From: Baffinella frigidus | Lineage: Eukaryota > Cryptophyceae > Cryptomonadales > Baffinellaceae | Assembly (NCBI GenBank): GCA_026770585.1 | Contig: MU646315.1 | Location: forward strand, 824,236 to 853,353 | Direction of reading: 5' to 3' | DNA length: 29,118 nucleotides | Shown here: positions 12,701-25,900 of the stretch, one piece after another | Numbering within the stretch: the stretch's first letter is position 1 | Layout: every line of letters begins with the position of its first letter | Position numbers and translations under genes: made by a program | The notes under the pieces: model-generated | Databases searched by the model: none | Told to the model about the DNA's origin: nothing | Seen by the model: only the letters and a program-made list of their open reading frames with translations

Positions 12701-14513
12701 GGAGCTATCGAAGTGGCTGGCGCTGAAGCGCAACGCGTTCCCGCGCTTCTTCTTCTTGTCCGACGAGGTTTCCAAACCCATACCAAACCTTCCATCCTAA
12801 TGTTCCAAATTCAGGGTGTAGGGTTTGGGTTTCAGGGATTAGGGTTCGGGATGTTCAGGGCTTAGGGTTTATAAATGCAGCGGCGGTGGCAGGACGTTGA
12901 AGACATCTCTCACAAAACCCGCATCCCTAAACCCCAAACCCTCAACCAGGAGCTAACGCACCTTCTATCGGAGGGGTCAAAAGGGGTCAGGCACATCTTC
13001 CCAATGTTCCCGCGATTCATGCCCGGAGTCAAGACGTTGGTCTTGAACAAAAAGGTGTGTTTAACCCGTATTTCTCTGATTCCCTAATCCCTAAACCCAT
13101 CCATAAACGTGAAAACCGAACCATCAAACCCGAAACCCGAACCCAATGTTCCTGCGATTCATGCCCGGAGTCAAGACGTTGGTCTTGAACAAGAAGGTGC
13201 TCTGCCCTCTAATCGCTTGAACGAAACCCGCAACCCGAAGCCCAAAACCCAAAACCCAAAACCCAAAACCCAAAACCCAAAACCCAAAACCCGAAACCCA
13301 AAACCCAAAACCCAAAACCCGAAACCCGATGCCGGGGTTGATATATCAACAAGAGGGTGCCCTCAACCCTACACCTCATGCTTAATCCCTAAATCCTAAT
13401 TATGAAGTGTTCACCAAGAAAATGCCCTGGACCCTAACCCCCAATTCCTAATCCGTAGAAACCCGAAACCCGAAACCCGAAACCCGAAACCCAAAACTCC
13501 AAACCCAAAAACCATACACCCCAAACCCCAAACTCCAAACCCCAAACCCCCAAGTCCAAACCCTGAAACCCGAAACCCTGGTGACAGGTGACGTCCTCAG
13601 GCAACGACGTCACCGGGATCACGTCCAGCCAAGGCAAAACCCTACACCCTACTCCCCACATCCTACACCCTACACCCTACACCCTGCACCCTAAACCTTG
13701 AACCCTCAAGGTTGAAGCTTGCTGCACGTGTGGGTTGAAGCTTTACGCTTGCTACACGTGTAGGTGTGGGTTTAGGTATGCTCAAGGTTTATGAGTCACA
13801 GTTCATGATTTGAGATTTAGAGCGTATGGTTGCTACACGTGTAGAGGTTAGAGTGGCAGGTGACGTCATCGTAGGGTTTGGGATGTACCGTTAGGGTTTA
13901 GGAGTTAGGGTGTGTGGTTGCTACACGTGTAGAGGTTGAGGTGGCAGGTGACTTAGCACCGACGTCACCAGAATCACGTCCAACCAATGCTTAACCCTCA
14001 ACCCAAACACTAAACCCTAAACATTGTACCCTACGCCAAAACTCTTAACCCTGAACCCAAACCCTGAACCCTGCAACCTCAACGCTAAAAACTAAACCCT
14101 CAACCCAAAACACTAAACTCTAAGCGCTAAACCCTCAGCGCTAAACCCTCAACCCTAAACCACCCACCAGGCGAGCTGTTGACCATCGACGAGTGCCCTT
14201 TCAACTTCGGCCTCGCGCAGTAAACCCTAAACATCAACCCCGAACTATTAAACCTCAACCTTCACACCGTAAAACCCAAACCCCAAACCCCAAACACTAA
14301 ACCCTTCACCCTAAACTCTGAACCACAAACCTTAAACCTCAAACCCCAAACCCAAAACCCCAAACCTCAAACCCCAAACCCCAAACCCCAAACCCCGAAC
14401 ACAGGTTCGAGCAGTCGTTGGTGGATCTCCTTCTGAAGATAGAAGTACACCCTGAACCCCAAACCCTGAACCCTAAACCTTGAACCCTAAACCCTAAACC
14501 CTAAACCCTAAAA

Positions 14514-14544
<31 letters not shown>

Positions 14545-17500
14545 TAACCCCTATCCCTCAACCCTAATCCACAACCCTTGAACCATAAACCCCACACCAT
14601 AAAACCCAAACCCCAAACCCTCATCCCCTCTCTTCAAATCCTCTCAGACCTCCATCCCAAACCCTAATCCCCAAACCCCCACAACCGCAGCGGCGGCTTT
14701 CGGGGATGATCCACAACGTTGTGATGCAGCTCACCACGGGGGACATGCTTCTGGTGGATGCGGTTAAGGACCTCCCGCTTCAGGTATTCCCTAAACCCTA
14801 ACCCCTACTAAACTCTTTCCCCACCACCCAAAACCGAAAACCGACCGCCGAAACCTGAAACCCACCACGGCTCTCCGAGTATACTGTGCACGTCTTGAAG
14901 CTTCATGTCCAATGACATCGCGTCGTTTCGCTGGATTGGTACGAAATAACAATTGTACCAGGTAACACCCTTTCACGTCCGAAAACGCGCGGTTTATCCG
15001 GTCGTGACAGGCAAAACCGCACCGGTTCGCAGGTCTCCATGGTGGCGCGAAGTGTGCTGTACACGTCCCTGGTTGAAAAGGCGCTCGATCGCCGGAACCG
15101 CGACGAGGTCTTCAGCAACCTCGAGGTCTCACCCCCTAAATTGAACCCAAACTATTCCACCCCACAAATTGAACCCAAACTATTCCACCCCCCAAATTGA
15201 ACCCAAACTATTCCACCCCCCACATTGAACCCGACCCCCCCCATTTTTTTCGGTTTTCGGTCCCATCCCGAACACTTGACACCACACCTGTTGAGGTTCC
15301 AACCCCAAGAGTTACCCCCCCCCCCACCCCCCCCATCCCTAACCAATAAACCCTCGAACCCTAAGTCCCGAATCATCCACGCTGAATCCCATACCCTGAA
15401 CCCCAAACCCTCAACCCCAAACCCTAAACCCTGAACCCTCAACGTTATCCAACCCTAAACCGTAAACATAAACCCTCAACCGTAAACATAAACCCGAAAC
15501 CCTAAACCCCCACACCAGGTGTTGCAAGGGGCGTTTGCGAGCACGGCCACCTGGGACACATCACTGCTCTCTCGCGCTAGAGCGTTGTCCTTCTGCCCCA
15601 AGTGTTCCCGTGATGCCAGGTGCTGCAAGGAGCATGCGCAAGGACAGTCTCACCTGGGACACAGCACTGATCGCTTGCGCTAGAGCGTCGTATTTCTGCT
15701 CTAAGTGTTCCCGTAATGTCAGGTGCTGCAAGGAGCATGCGCGAGGACTGCAGTGGTCTTCGGAGACGAGATCCGAAACGGGGATCCCAGTCAGGTCCGT
15801 GAGCTCAACCCTCAACCCTGAACCCCACACAACACACACCCAAATCCTCAACCCTACACACCAACACAACCCCCCAAATCCTCACCCCTCAACCCCCACC
15901 TTAAACACTAAACAGTAAACCCTACCCCCCAAAACCCTTCCGACAGGTCGCGAGGATGAAACTATCGTGCAACATCGTCTCCGAGACGCACCACGCCGAG
16001 GCAACACCCACACCCGAAACCAGACACCTTAGACCCGACCAGACACCTAAGACCCGAAACCAGACACCTTGAACCAGACACCTTAGACCCGAAACCAGAC
16101 ACCTTAGACCCTCAGACCTAAGCTCAACAATCTGAACGCGGAACCTGTGAACCCTAGCCCCTTACGCAACATCGTCACCGAAGCCCACCACTCGAGGCAC
16201 GTTCTAACCCCCAACCCCGAAACCCGAAACCCGAAACCCGAGACCCGAAACCCGAAACTCTAAGATCTCAACCCAAAACCATGAACCCTAAACTTGTCAA
16301 CCCCAGCCCCTAAGCAACAAGGTCTTTGAGGCCCTCCACGCCGAGGCACTTCCTACACTCCCGAAACCCGATACCCTAGGCCCGAAACTGTACTTACTGA
16401 ACCCCAAACCCCGAAACTTTTCTTGGGGAGGGATTGCATCGTATCCGCGGCCCACCACGCAGAGGCACTTCCTCAGCCTCAAACCGAAAAACCGAACCAG
16501 TATCCCAACCAATAAACCCGAAACCCTATTCCCGCAAAAGCCGGGGCAACACCCAAACCAGAAACCCGAAATCCTAGCCAAAACGCCAAATCTTTGAACC
16601 CTAGCCTCTAAAGCCTCACGTCTTACCCAGGTGCTGGGCACGCTCCGGGATCTCGCGAGGGACCATGCGGGGGACGGGTTGGGGGACATGGGCCAGGACT
16701 TCCTCTGGCAGGCACTCCCCATCAACCCTACACCCTGAACCTCAGATCGTCAACCCCAAACCACAAATCCCAAACCCTACACCCTCAACACCAAACCCTC
16801 AACCCTAAACACCAAACCCTCAACCCTAAACACTAAACTCCGAACCCTGGACCCTGAACCACAAACCCTGAACCACAAACTACCAACCACAAACCACAAA
16901 CCACAAACCACAAACCCTAAACTCCAAACTCTAAACCGAAACCCGAAACGCTCAACAGATGCCGATGAGGTTCTACCTGCGGGACGTGTCCACCCTCTCG
17001 CAGCAGCGCGTCCGGGTACCGCCCCCCTTACTTCCAACCCCCTAACCCTCCCCCAAAAAACTCAAACCCTCCAATCCAAAGTGAATCTCAAAACCTCGCC
17101 CCCTCCAAGACTCCTGAGGACTGGCATGGACCTATTTGAGGCTAGTCCTCGCAGCACTGGCACGCCTGAACCACCATCACCCCCTAGCTCATGACCCATA
17201 AACCCCAACCCCTATCGTCTAACCCCCAACCCTCCAATCCACCAGCCCCAACACCCAACTCATTGCGTCTTGACCATTGCTTCTTGACCCCAACCAAAAC
17301 AAACCATTGCGTCTTGACCTCCACAAAAATACAGAGCCACACATAGGCGGACCGGCGTCCATAGTTATGCAAGATCGGGCATTCATCGCTCGACTAACCC
17401 CTCTCCCCGAGCCCCTAACCCCTCCCCTCCGACCTCCAGCGTCTAGCCCCAACCCCTCAACCTATAGCGACTAACCCTCCCCCCCCCCTCCTCCCCCGCC

Positions 17501-20500
17501 CAAAAACACAGGGACACAAGCATGCAGACAGGCGGCCAGGGTCATGCAAGATCCTGATCGGGCATTCATCAATCGACTACGGATACGAGTTCCTGCCTTC
17601 GGCTGGGGTGTTTTACATTGCGCCGCAGACTTACCGCGCGCTACTGGCATGCGCAGCCGCTGCCGCTACAGGTCTGGTTTATACGCCGATTCGTGTGTTA
17701 GAGGTTTATTCAGCATACGGTTGAAGGGCTATTCGCCTCCGCAGGTCACTTTCATTGGCCACCAGCTGGATTTGAGGGTTATTCAGGATACGGTTGTGAG
17801 GGTTGTTGAGGATACGGTGCGGGGGTGTTCTACATTGCGCCGCAGACTTACCGGGCGCTGTTGGCGTCTGCGTCCGCTGCCGCTACAGGTCACTAGCCAA
17901 CTTGAGGGTTGTTGGTTATACTCGATGGTTGTTTCGCGTACGGTGTACGTCAAATCGAACGATAGTTATTCAGTGCACGAATTGAGGGTTGTTCAGTACT
18001 GGATTTGAGTGGTATTCATGGATTTGAGTGGTATTCATCGTACGGTGTGAGGGTTGTTCGGCGTTCATCGATCGACTACGGATATGAGTTCCTCCTCTGC
18101 GCGGGGTCGTTTATATCGCGCTGAAGACTGTTCGAGCGTGTTTGGAATGCGCGTCCGCTGCCGCTACAGGTCGGTTTGCTTGAGGGTTATTCAGCGCACG
18201 GTTTGAGGGTTATTCCGGGTGCTTTGGGCCGAATCGAGGATGAATCAGCATACGGTACGGAGTAAGGGTTACTCAGAGAACGAGTTGATTGTCATTCTGC
18301 ATTCATCACTCTCGACTACGGATGCGAGTTCATTCCTTCTGCGGTGGTGTTCTACATCGCGCCGCAGACTTTCCGGGTGTTGTTGGCCAACAGCACGCGT
18401 CCGCGGCTGTACCAGGTCGAGTTCATAGGCGAACTCCTGGGTTCCAGGTTGTGGTTATGCATCGTACGGTTTCAGGGGTTTTCAGGAAGTGAGACTTTGG
18501 TTTGCCTGCTGGGAGGCCTGGTTGCTGGAGTCCTGACACGGGCAATCCCTAAACCCTACATGGGCAATCCCTAGACACGGGCAATCCTTAAACCCTAAAC
18601 CCTAAATCTCTACCAACGTGAGTATGGGCGCGCTAGGGACGCTTCCACACCCTGTACCCTACACCCTAAACCCTAAACCATAAACCCTCAACCCAAAGCC
18701 TCAACTCGGTCGGCAGTGAGCGTGGGGGCGCTAGGGGCGCCGCTTGGATCCGGGACGGGCGGCTCTGGCAAGACCCAGCTCTTCAGGTCTAACCCCTGAT
18801 GCCAAATGTTGATAAATCACACCTTTGTTGATGATGCCTCTCCCGACACCGAGAGGCATCTGCTAGTCTGATAGTCTGTTAGTCTGGTGGTAACACGCCT
18901 ACGTAGCCTGGCATCCGGACGACTCATGCTTGCAGGTCTCATACGCGGAATCTTTCAACGTCATTCTTTCTGGCGGATTAGGTCGCTGGCGGTGACCTTG
19001 ATGCCCGCGTGCTTAATGTACTACGCATTTGATTTACTACCACTAACAAGATCCATATGTGTGGTACATTTTGATGCCATGACAGGCTCAACCCATTTAT
19101 GAGTTTGAAATCCTGAATTAACTTCGGCTGGCGCAGGTCCTTGGCGGTGTAACGTTCGTTGCCTTGGATGGCAGACGCAATTGAATGAAATGAAATGTCA
19201 TGAATGGTTCGCGGGATCAGGTCGCTAGCGGTGACGTGTGGCAAGCACGCGTGCTCCTTCTCGTGCTCATCCGTCACCTCCTACCACGCCCTCTCCAATT
19301 TCTTCATCGGCGTTGTCTCCGCGGTACGCCACCCTACACCCTGAACTCTAAATCCTGCCTCAATCCCTTAACCCTAAATCCTAAACGAAAAAACCTAAAC
19401 TGTAATCCCCAAACCCTGAACCTCAATCACTGATCCTCACACCGTGCACCCTTAATTCTACACCCTAGACCCTAAACCCTGAAACCTAAACACTAAGCAG
19501 GGTTCTTGGGGGCTGTTCGGGCGCTTTGACGACCCGACCCTCTTCCATAAACGCAAAACCCTATCACCTAAACCCTAGAACCTAAACCCTCAACGCAAAA
19601 CCCTAACACGTAAACCCTAGACCCCAAACCCTAAACCCGAAGCATGCCCCAAACCCTAAACCCGAATCATAGTTCGTTGGGGCTTTTCGAGAGGTTGGTT
19701 GGTTGAAGCATGGTTCGTTGGGGCTTTTCGAGAGGCTGAACCCTGAGTCCTAAAACCAAAACCCCAAACCCTAATACCCAAACCCCAAAACCCAAACCCC
19801 AATCCCTAAACCCCAAACCCGAAAACCTCAAACCATAACCCTCAACCCTAAACTCTACGCAGGGTTCGTGGGGTCTGTTTGAGAGGTTCGACGACCTGCG
19901 TTTCCCGCAGCTGTCGATCATCGCCAACGCCCTCCACCACGTCGCCAACGCGGTATGCCCCAAACCTTCAACCTTACACTCCAAATACTACAACCTGAGC
20001 TGACTCGGTGATATTCCCAAGCTGCACCCTCAATGCTCAACCCTAAGCTTACGCGGCTTGCCTCCTAAACAAAACCCTACATCCTAAACCCGAAGCTATG
20101 TTGCTGATACTCCCACACCCTCACCGGCACTCCTGCTGCCCTGAAGTTCACCCCAACCTTCACCCACAAACCCTATCATGATGCGAAGTGCTAGCATTCT
20201 CACTCCGTGTGCAACCCTCCCCCAAATCTATATCATTATTTTCTTTTCCGGTGCGGACTCGTTCTTGAGGCTCATAGACATTGTATCACTCAACTCAAGG
20301 CTAAAGGGCCTATCTAGGACCTGCATCGAGAGTAATGAAGAAGAAGAAGAAAAAGAAGAAATATATATCCTCTATGAATCGTTGAAGCCTCAACCACACA
20401 CTGCAGGTGCGAAGGCGCGAGAGTGACGAAGTACTAGCATGCTCTCTGCGCTTTCAACCTTTGCCGCACCTACTTTTCTTCTGCTCCTTCTCATCCCTTT

Positions 20501-22844
20501 CTTCTGCTTTTTCCCAACCCCCAAAACCTAAACCCCACTCCCCAAAGTCTGAAGCCTGCACGACGCAGGTACGGGCGCGAGAAGGCGATGAGATGCTGGC
20601 GTTCAACCTCCGAATACAGCCGTCACCCCACCTTGCGTTCTTCTGCTCCTTCTCCCCGCCCCCGCCTAGCGGGAGCGGCCCCGGGCGGAAGAAAGACGCC
20701 CCGTACACCCCAAACCCTAAACACTAAACCCCAAAACCTGAACCACACACTAAACACGAAACACTAAACACTAAGCACTTAACACTAAACACTTAACACT
20801 AAACACTAAACACTAAACTCTCAACCCCAAACCCTAAACCGTAAACCGTAAACCCTAAACCCTACACCGTAACCCAGGCCTTCGCTCCACCCCGACCTCG
20901 TCAACCTCATCCGTCCAATCTCGGTAACCCCGCCCTAAACCCCAAGCCCGAAACCCTGAAACCTACACCCTAAACACTAAACACTAAACCCTAAACCCCA
21001 TCCCCCAAACCCTAAACCCTGAACCCTTACCCCTCAACCCTAATTCCCAAACCCGAAAACCCAGAACCCTCAACCCCAAACCATCAACCCCTCACACCAA
21101 ACCGCATACCCTAACGCAGGTGACTCCGCCCGACATGAACGCGGTGCTGCGCGTGCTCCTCCTCTCCGAGGGCTTCGAGGTCACTTCCAAACCCTACACC
21201 ACAATATATATGACACCTCACACCCCTCAACCACGAACCTTGCACCTCACACCCTAAAACCCACACCCTCAAACCCCCACCCTAACCCCCCACCCTCAAC
21301 CACACCCCCCAAATCGCACACCCAAAATCCCGCACCCACAACCCCACACCCTGACCCCTCCCAAAAACAACTCTCAGACAGCAGCCCCCGTGGCCTCCCG
21401 CGCAGCCGCGGCGCTCACCCTGGCCGCGTCGCTCTGCATACAACGTCTAAAGTAGTCGCCCACTTAACTTCACCTGGTTCCAAGACACACCCGTTTCGGG
21501 AGCTTCGCCCCAGTGGTGATGGGGCCGCCACCTTGCAGCGGACGGTCCCGTGCTCACGAGGGCGCCTGGCGCTGCCTGGACCTCTCTCTCCTAAACCCAA
21601 CCCCCCCAACCCCCCAGGCGGCAGCCTCTGTGGCCTCCCGCGCAGCCGCAGCGCTCTCCCTAGCCGCGTCACTCTTCGAGCCTGCGACGCACGACCCCGA
21701 CCCCGCGGCACACGCCCTGGTAACACTGCACACCATGGGTTGTTGCGCATCCTGAAGCCCCTGATTGTCAAACGCTAACCCCGAGGTGTACGTCCTGGTG
21801 CACGCGGAACGATGACCCCCCACGTCCTACACCCCACACCCAGAAATGCACCGACAATTCTAAGCTCAAACACCAACTCAGGCTGCGACGCGGGAGAACC
21901 TTGCGGGCGGGACGATCGTATCGCCAGGTTGCGAGCACCCTAACCCCCAAACCCTATACCCTGAAGCATAATCCCTAAACCCTAAACCTCAAATCCTAAA
22001 CCCTAAACCCGAAACCCAAAACCCTAAACCAGAACCATACGCCCAAAACCCCAAACCCTAAACCCTAAACCCTAAACCCTAAACCCTGAACCCTAAACCT
22101 CAAACCTCTGCCCCGAAACGCCAAGCCCTCAACCCTAAACCCTACACCAGGAATCGCGCGGGGGCGGACGTTTCTGGACCTGCGGAGCATCCGTGCGGCC
22201 GTCTCCGTCGCTGGCGCCAAGCTCCAGGTACAAAACCGAGGGTCGCGATTGCGTCATTTCCTGTGGGGAAAGGCGTGATTTTGCATGTGTGTAAGAGAAA
22301 ACGGCTGGACCAGCAGCCTTGATTCGATCATCTTTGGGGGGCGGACGTTTCTGGACCTGCGGGGCATCCGTGCGGCCGTCTCCGTCGCTGGCGCCAAGCT
22401 CCAGGCACCAGCCCGAGGGTTACGATTGCGTCATTTCCTGTGGGGAAAGGCGCGAATTCGCATGTTTCCTTCCTAGAGGGAAAGGGCTGGACCAGCAGAC
22501 TTGGTTTGAACCACTTCGGAGGGCGGACGTTTTTCGACCTGCAGAACATCCGCATGGCCGACTCCATCGCTGGTGCAAAGCTCCAGGTACCAAACCGGGG
22601 ATGAAGATTGCGTCATTTCCTGTGGGGAAAGACCGAATTCGCATGTTGTGTAGAGCGAAAGGCCTGGACCAGCAGACTTGGTTTGATCCACTTCGGAGGG
22701 CGGACGTTTCTCGACCACGGCCGACTCCATCGCTGGTGAAAAGCTCCAGGTGCGCATCCCGAGTTATGGTTTGGGGTGTGGGGGTTAGGATGTATGGTGA
22801 CGCGTCCCGGTCTGATCGCTCTCTCTCTCTCTCTCTCTCTGTCA

Positions 22845-22900
<56 letters not shown>

Positions 22901-25900
22901 CTCTATATCTCTATCTCTCTATATATATCTCTATCTCTCTCTCTTTCTCTCTCTCTCTCTCCCTCCCCCCCCCCCCTTGTCTCTCGCTATCTCTCGCTCT
23001 CTTTTTCGGCCCGAGGTGAGCAACTACGTGCGGGGCGCAGGCGCACCGCGCGCTGAGGCAGCCGAACATTCCGGAGGAGGACGCCGAGGGGGAATCCGAG
23101 CGCTCTTGGTACACCCCACACCCTTCATCGCCTGTTTTTTCTTCTTCTTTTTTTCTTCTGATTCTTGTTGTTCTTCTTCTCCTTCTTCTTCCATTGCTTC
23201 ACCTTCGTCTTCTTCTTCTTCTTCTTCTTCTCCGTTTTCTCCATTGTTTTCTTCTTTTTTACCCTCTGAAATTTTTCCAACGTGATCAACGTAACTGCAC
23301 ACTACACCCCAACCGCTGCTCCCCACACCCCAAAACCCAAACACGCAGGTGGTCAGACGGATCGGAATCCGAGCTATCCTTCACCAACCCCGAATCCCCT
23401 CCATCCCCTCTCTCCCCCTCCGGCGGCGCACCGACAAACTCGCTGCTCCTCTCGAATCTCCTGGCGGCGCCTGTGAAGGTTATGAAGTTGGATGAGGGCG
23501 CGGTTCGCGGAAGGGAAGGGGCGGCGGAGGCGGTATGAACCCTGAATTCTAACCCTCTAAACTTTGGTTTATTTGGTCTGACAATTTGGTGAGCCCCAGC
23601 TCTTTCCTGCAACAAAGTGGACTGATGTGTACCGCGATCTCAGCATGTCAACTTACGAATAGTCTGCCAACTCGAGTGAGGCCTCGAGGAGGGTGCGGTG
23701 CGCGGAGGGGAGAGGGCGGCTCAGGCGGTCCGGACCCCCCAACCCCTGAACACCCAAACCATGAACCCCACACCCCACACCCCAAACCTCAAACTTCAAA
23801 CCTCAAATCCCGAACACCAAACCCCAAAACCCCCAAAACCCGCAACACCTAAACACTAAACCCTCAACCCTAAAGCCCGAAACCCGGAAGCAGGTGGAGC
23901 GGTGGGTGCTGCGCGAAGCCCTCGAGGTACGCTGCTTGAACCAAACTCCAACCCTCCAAACCCTCAACCGCCTCGTGTCCTCAACTCCAACCCTCCAAAC
24001 CCTCAACCCTCCAAACCCTAAACTCTCAAAACCCTAAGCTCTCAAAACCATCAACCCTCCAAAACCTCAACTGCAAACCCCTGACAAGCGCTCAATCACA
24101 AACCCCTGAAACCCTCTACCGACCGTTTTTTCCCTAACCAAACCGCTAACCCTTCAACACAAACACTTGACCTCAAATCCAATCTCTGAACTTCAGAACA
24201 GTCCGTCAAGCCGGCTGAGACAGAGCCCTAAACTCCAAACCCCTGAAACTCCCTACTGACCCCACTCAAACCGCCAACCCCTCGAGGTATGCTGTTTGAC
24301 AAGCCCTGAACCCCAAACCCCCCAAACCTGGTACATTCATCACGGACCAAAACCAACATACGACCACCATTTATTTTCTTCCACGCTGGCCTTGTAAGAT
24401 CAGGACCTAAACGCCACACAACTCAAATGGGTTGGGGTGGACAGGTTGTGCCCATAACCTCTCTTCAGCCCCCCGTTGAGTGCCCATAACCTTACCCCCT
24501 CTCCCCCCTTTGGCGCCCATGACCTCACCGCACCCCCCGTTTACCGCCCATAACATGTATCTCCTCTTCTGGGATGGGCTCTCAAATGGGGTGTGGTGGA
24601 CAGGTGGTTTAGGGTTTAGGGTGTAGGGTCTAGGGTTGAGGCGCTGCTGCGCGTTTTTTTCTTCCACGCTGGCCTTGAAACGTCAGGACTTGAACGCCAA
24701 ACAACTAAAATGGGGCGAGGGGAACAGGTTGTGGGCACGGCGCTGCTGCGCGAAACGGATCGGTGGATCCTCTCACGACTGCTCAAGGAGGCTCTTCCGG
24801 GCAAGGACAGGTTATGAGCCCTTTCGTACGGACGATTGTTTTGGCTCCCGGGAAGGGACAGGTTATGATATTTATCATGTTACAACGCGGCTGTGTGCTA
24901 TCTTACGGGTGTGAATTTATATCTGAGCCTCGATATAGCTTTGCCATGGGACAAAAGTCACCTCTAAGATAGTGGGACGGACCGGTGGATCCTCGCAAGA
25001 CTGCGCAAGGAAGCTCTCCCGGGCAAGGACAGGTTGAGCGCTTTCTTCCGATCAGTTATCAGGTTGTGAGGAAGGTTGTGCGGAAGGTTATGAGGAATTA
25101 TCCTGTGTTTGATGCTGGTTCTGATTCAGATACGGTGTGTTACAGCGGGGAACGGCTCCTGGGCAGAGCACGCGATTTCCAGCTTGAGAGCTCTGCCACA
25201 CAATCATCCGCGAGTGCACTGGTGTGTTGAATGACCTGTCCTTCTTCTTCCTGTAGTGAGGGTTAGGCCACACACCTTCTCCAACGCTCCTGTTGAATGA
25301 CGCCGTGCTGTTCTGATTCTTTTTCTTTTCTGCGTCGTCGTCTTCTTCTTATTTGTATGGTTTGTCTTGATTTCCTTCTTCTTCTTCTTCTTCTTCTTCT
25401 TCTTCTTCTTCTTCTTCGTCTTCTGTTTTTATTTCTTCTTCTTTTTCTTCTTCTTCTGCGTCTGCTTCTTCTTCTTTTTCTTCATCTTTTCTTCGTCTGA
25501 AGAGAACACAAAGAAGAGAAGAAGAGAAGACGAATTCATCTGACGGTAAAAAGTGAATGGTGAAAAGTAATCATTTTCTTCTCCGTGATTACTTTTCGCC
25601 ATTCACTTTTCACCGTCAGATGAGTGACGTGCTCTCTCCTCTTCCACAGAACACGGCCCGACATGAAACCCGGCGACATGAGGCCAGAAGCTGCCGGTGG
25701 AACCAGCTTCTCGAGAGTGGAATCCCTCAACTCCGTCGGCGTCGGAGGCCTCCAGTTCACCTCCGAATTCTGGGAGAAGGTACGCCTCACCCTGAACCCC
25801 AAACCCCAAACCCCACACCCTAAACCCAATCCCCCGAAACCTAAACCATCCCCCCCAAACCCTAAACCCCAAACCCTAAACCCTGAACCCTAAACCCTAA

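Noticed and set aside
12880-12921. Exon RRWQDVEDISHKT after ATGCAG
   Set aside because: Falls between FLSDE and ELTHLL, which are adjacent in dyneins; donor unclear. Most likely chance open frame.
18935-18960. Exon SYAESFNVI after TTGCAG
   Set aside because: Does not match phase 2 from the P-loop exon, while the exon at 19221 does and gives the conserved sequence.
22319-23056. A 245-codon plus-strand frame across the CT microsatellite
   Set aside because: Runs through decayed exon copies in the wrong frame and a (CT)n tract (SLSLSLS); crosses the acceptor at 23040.
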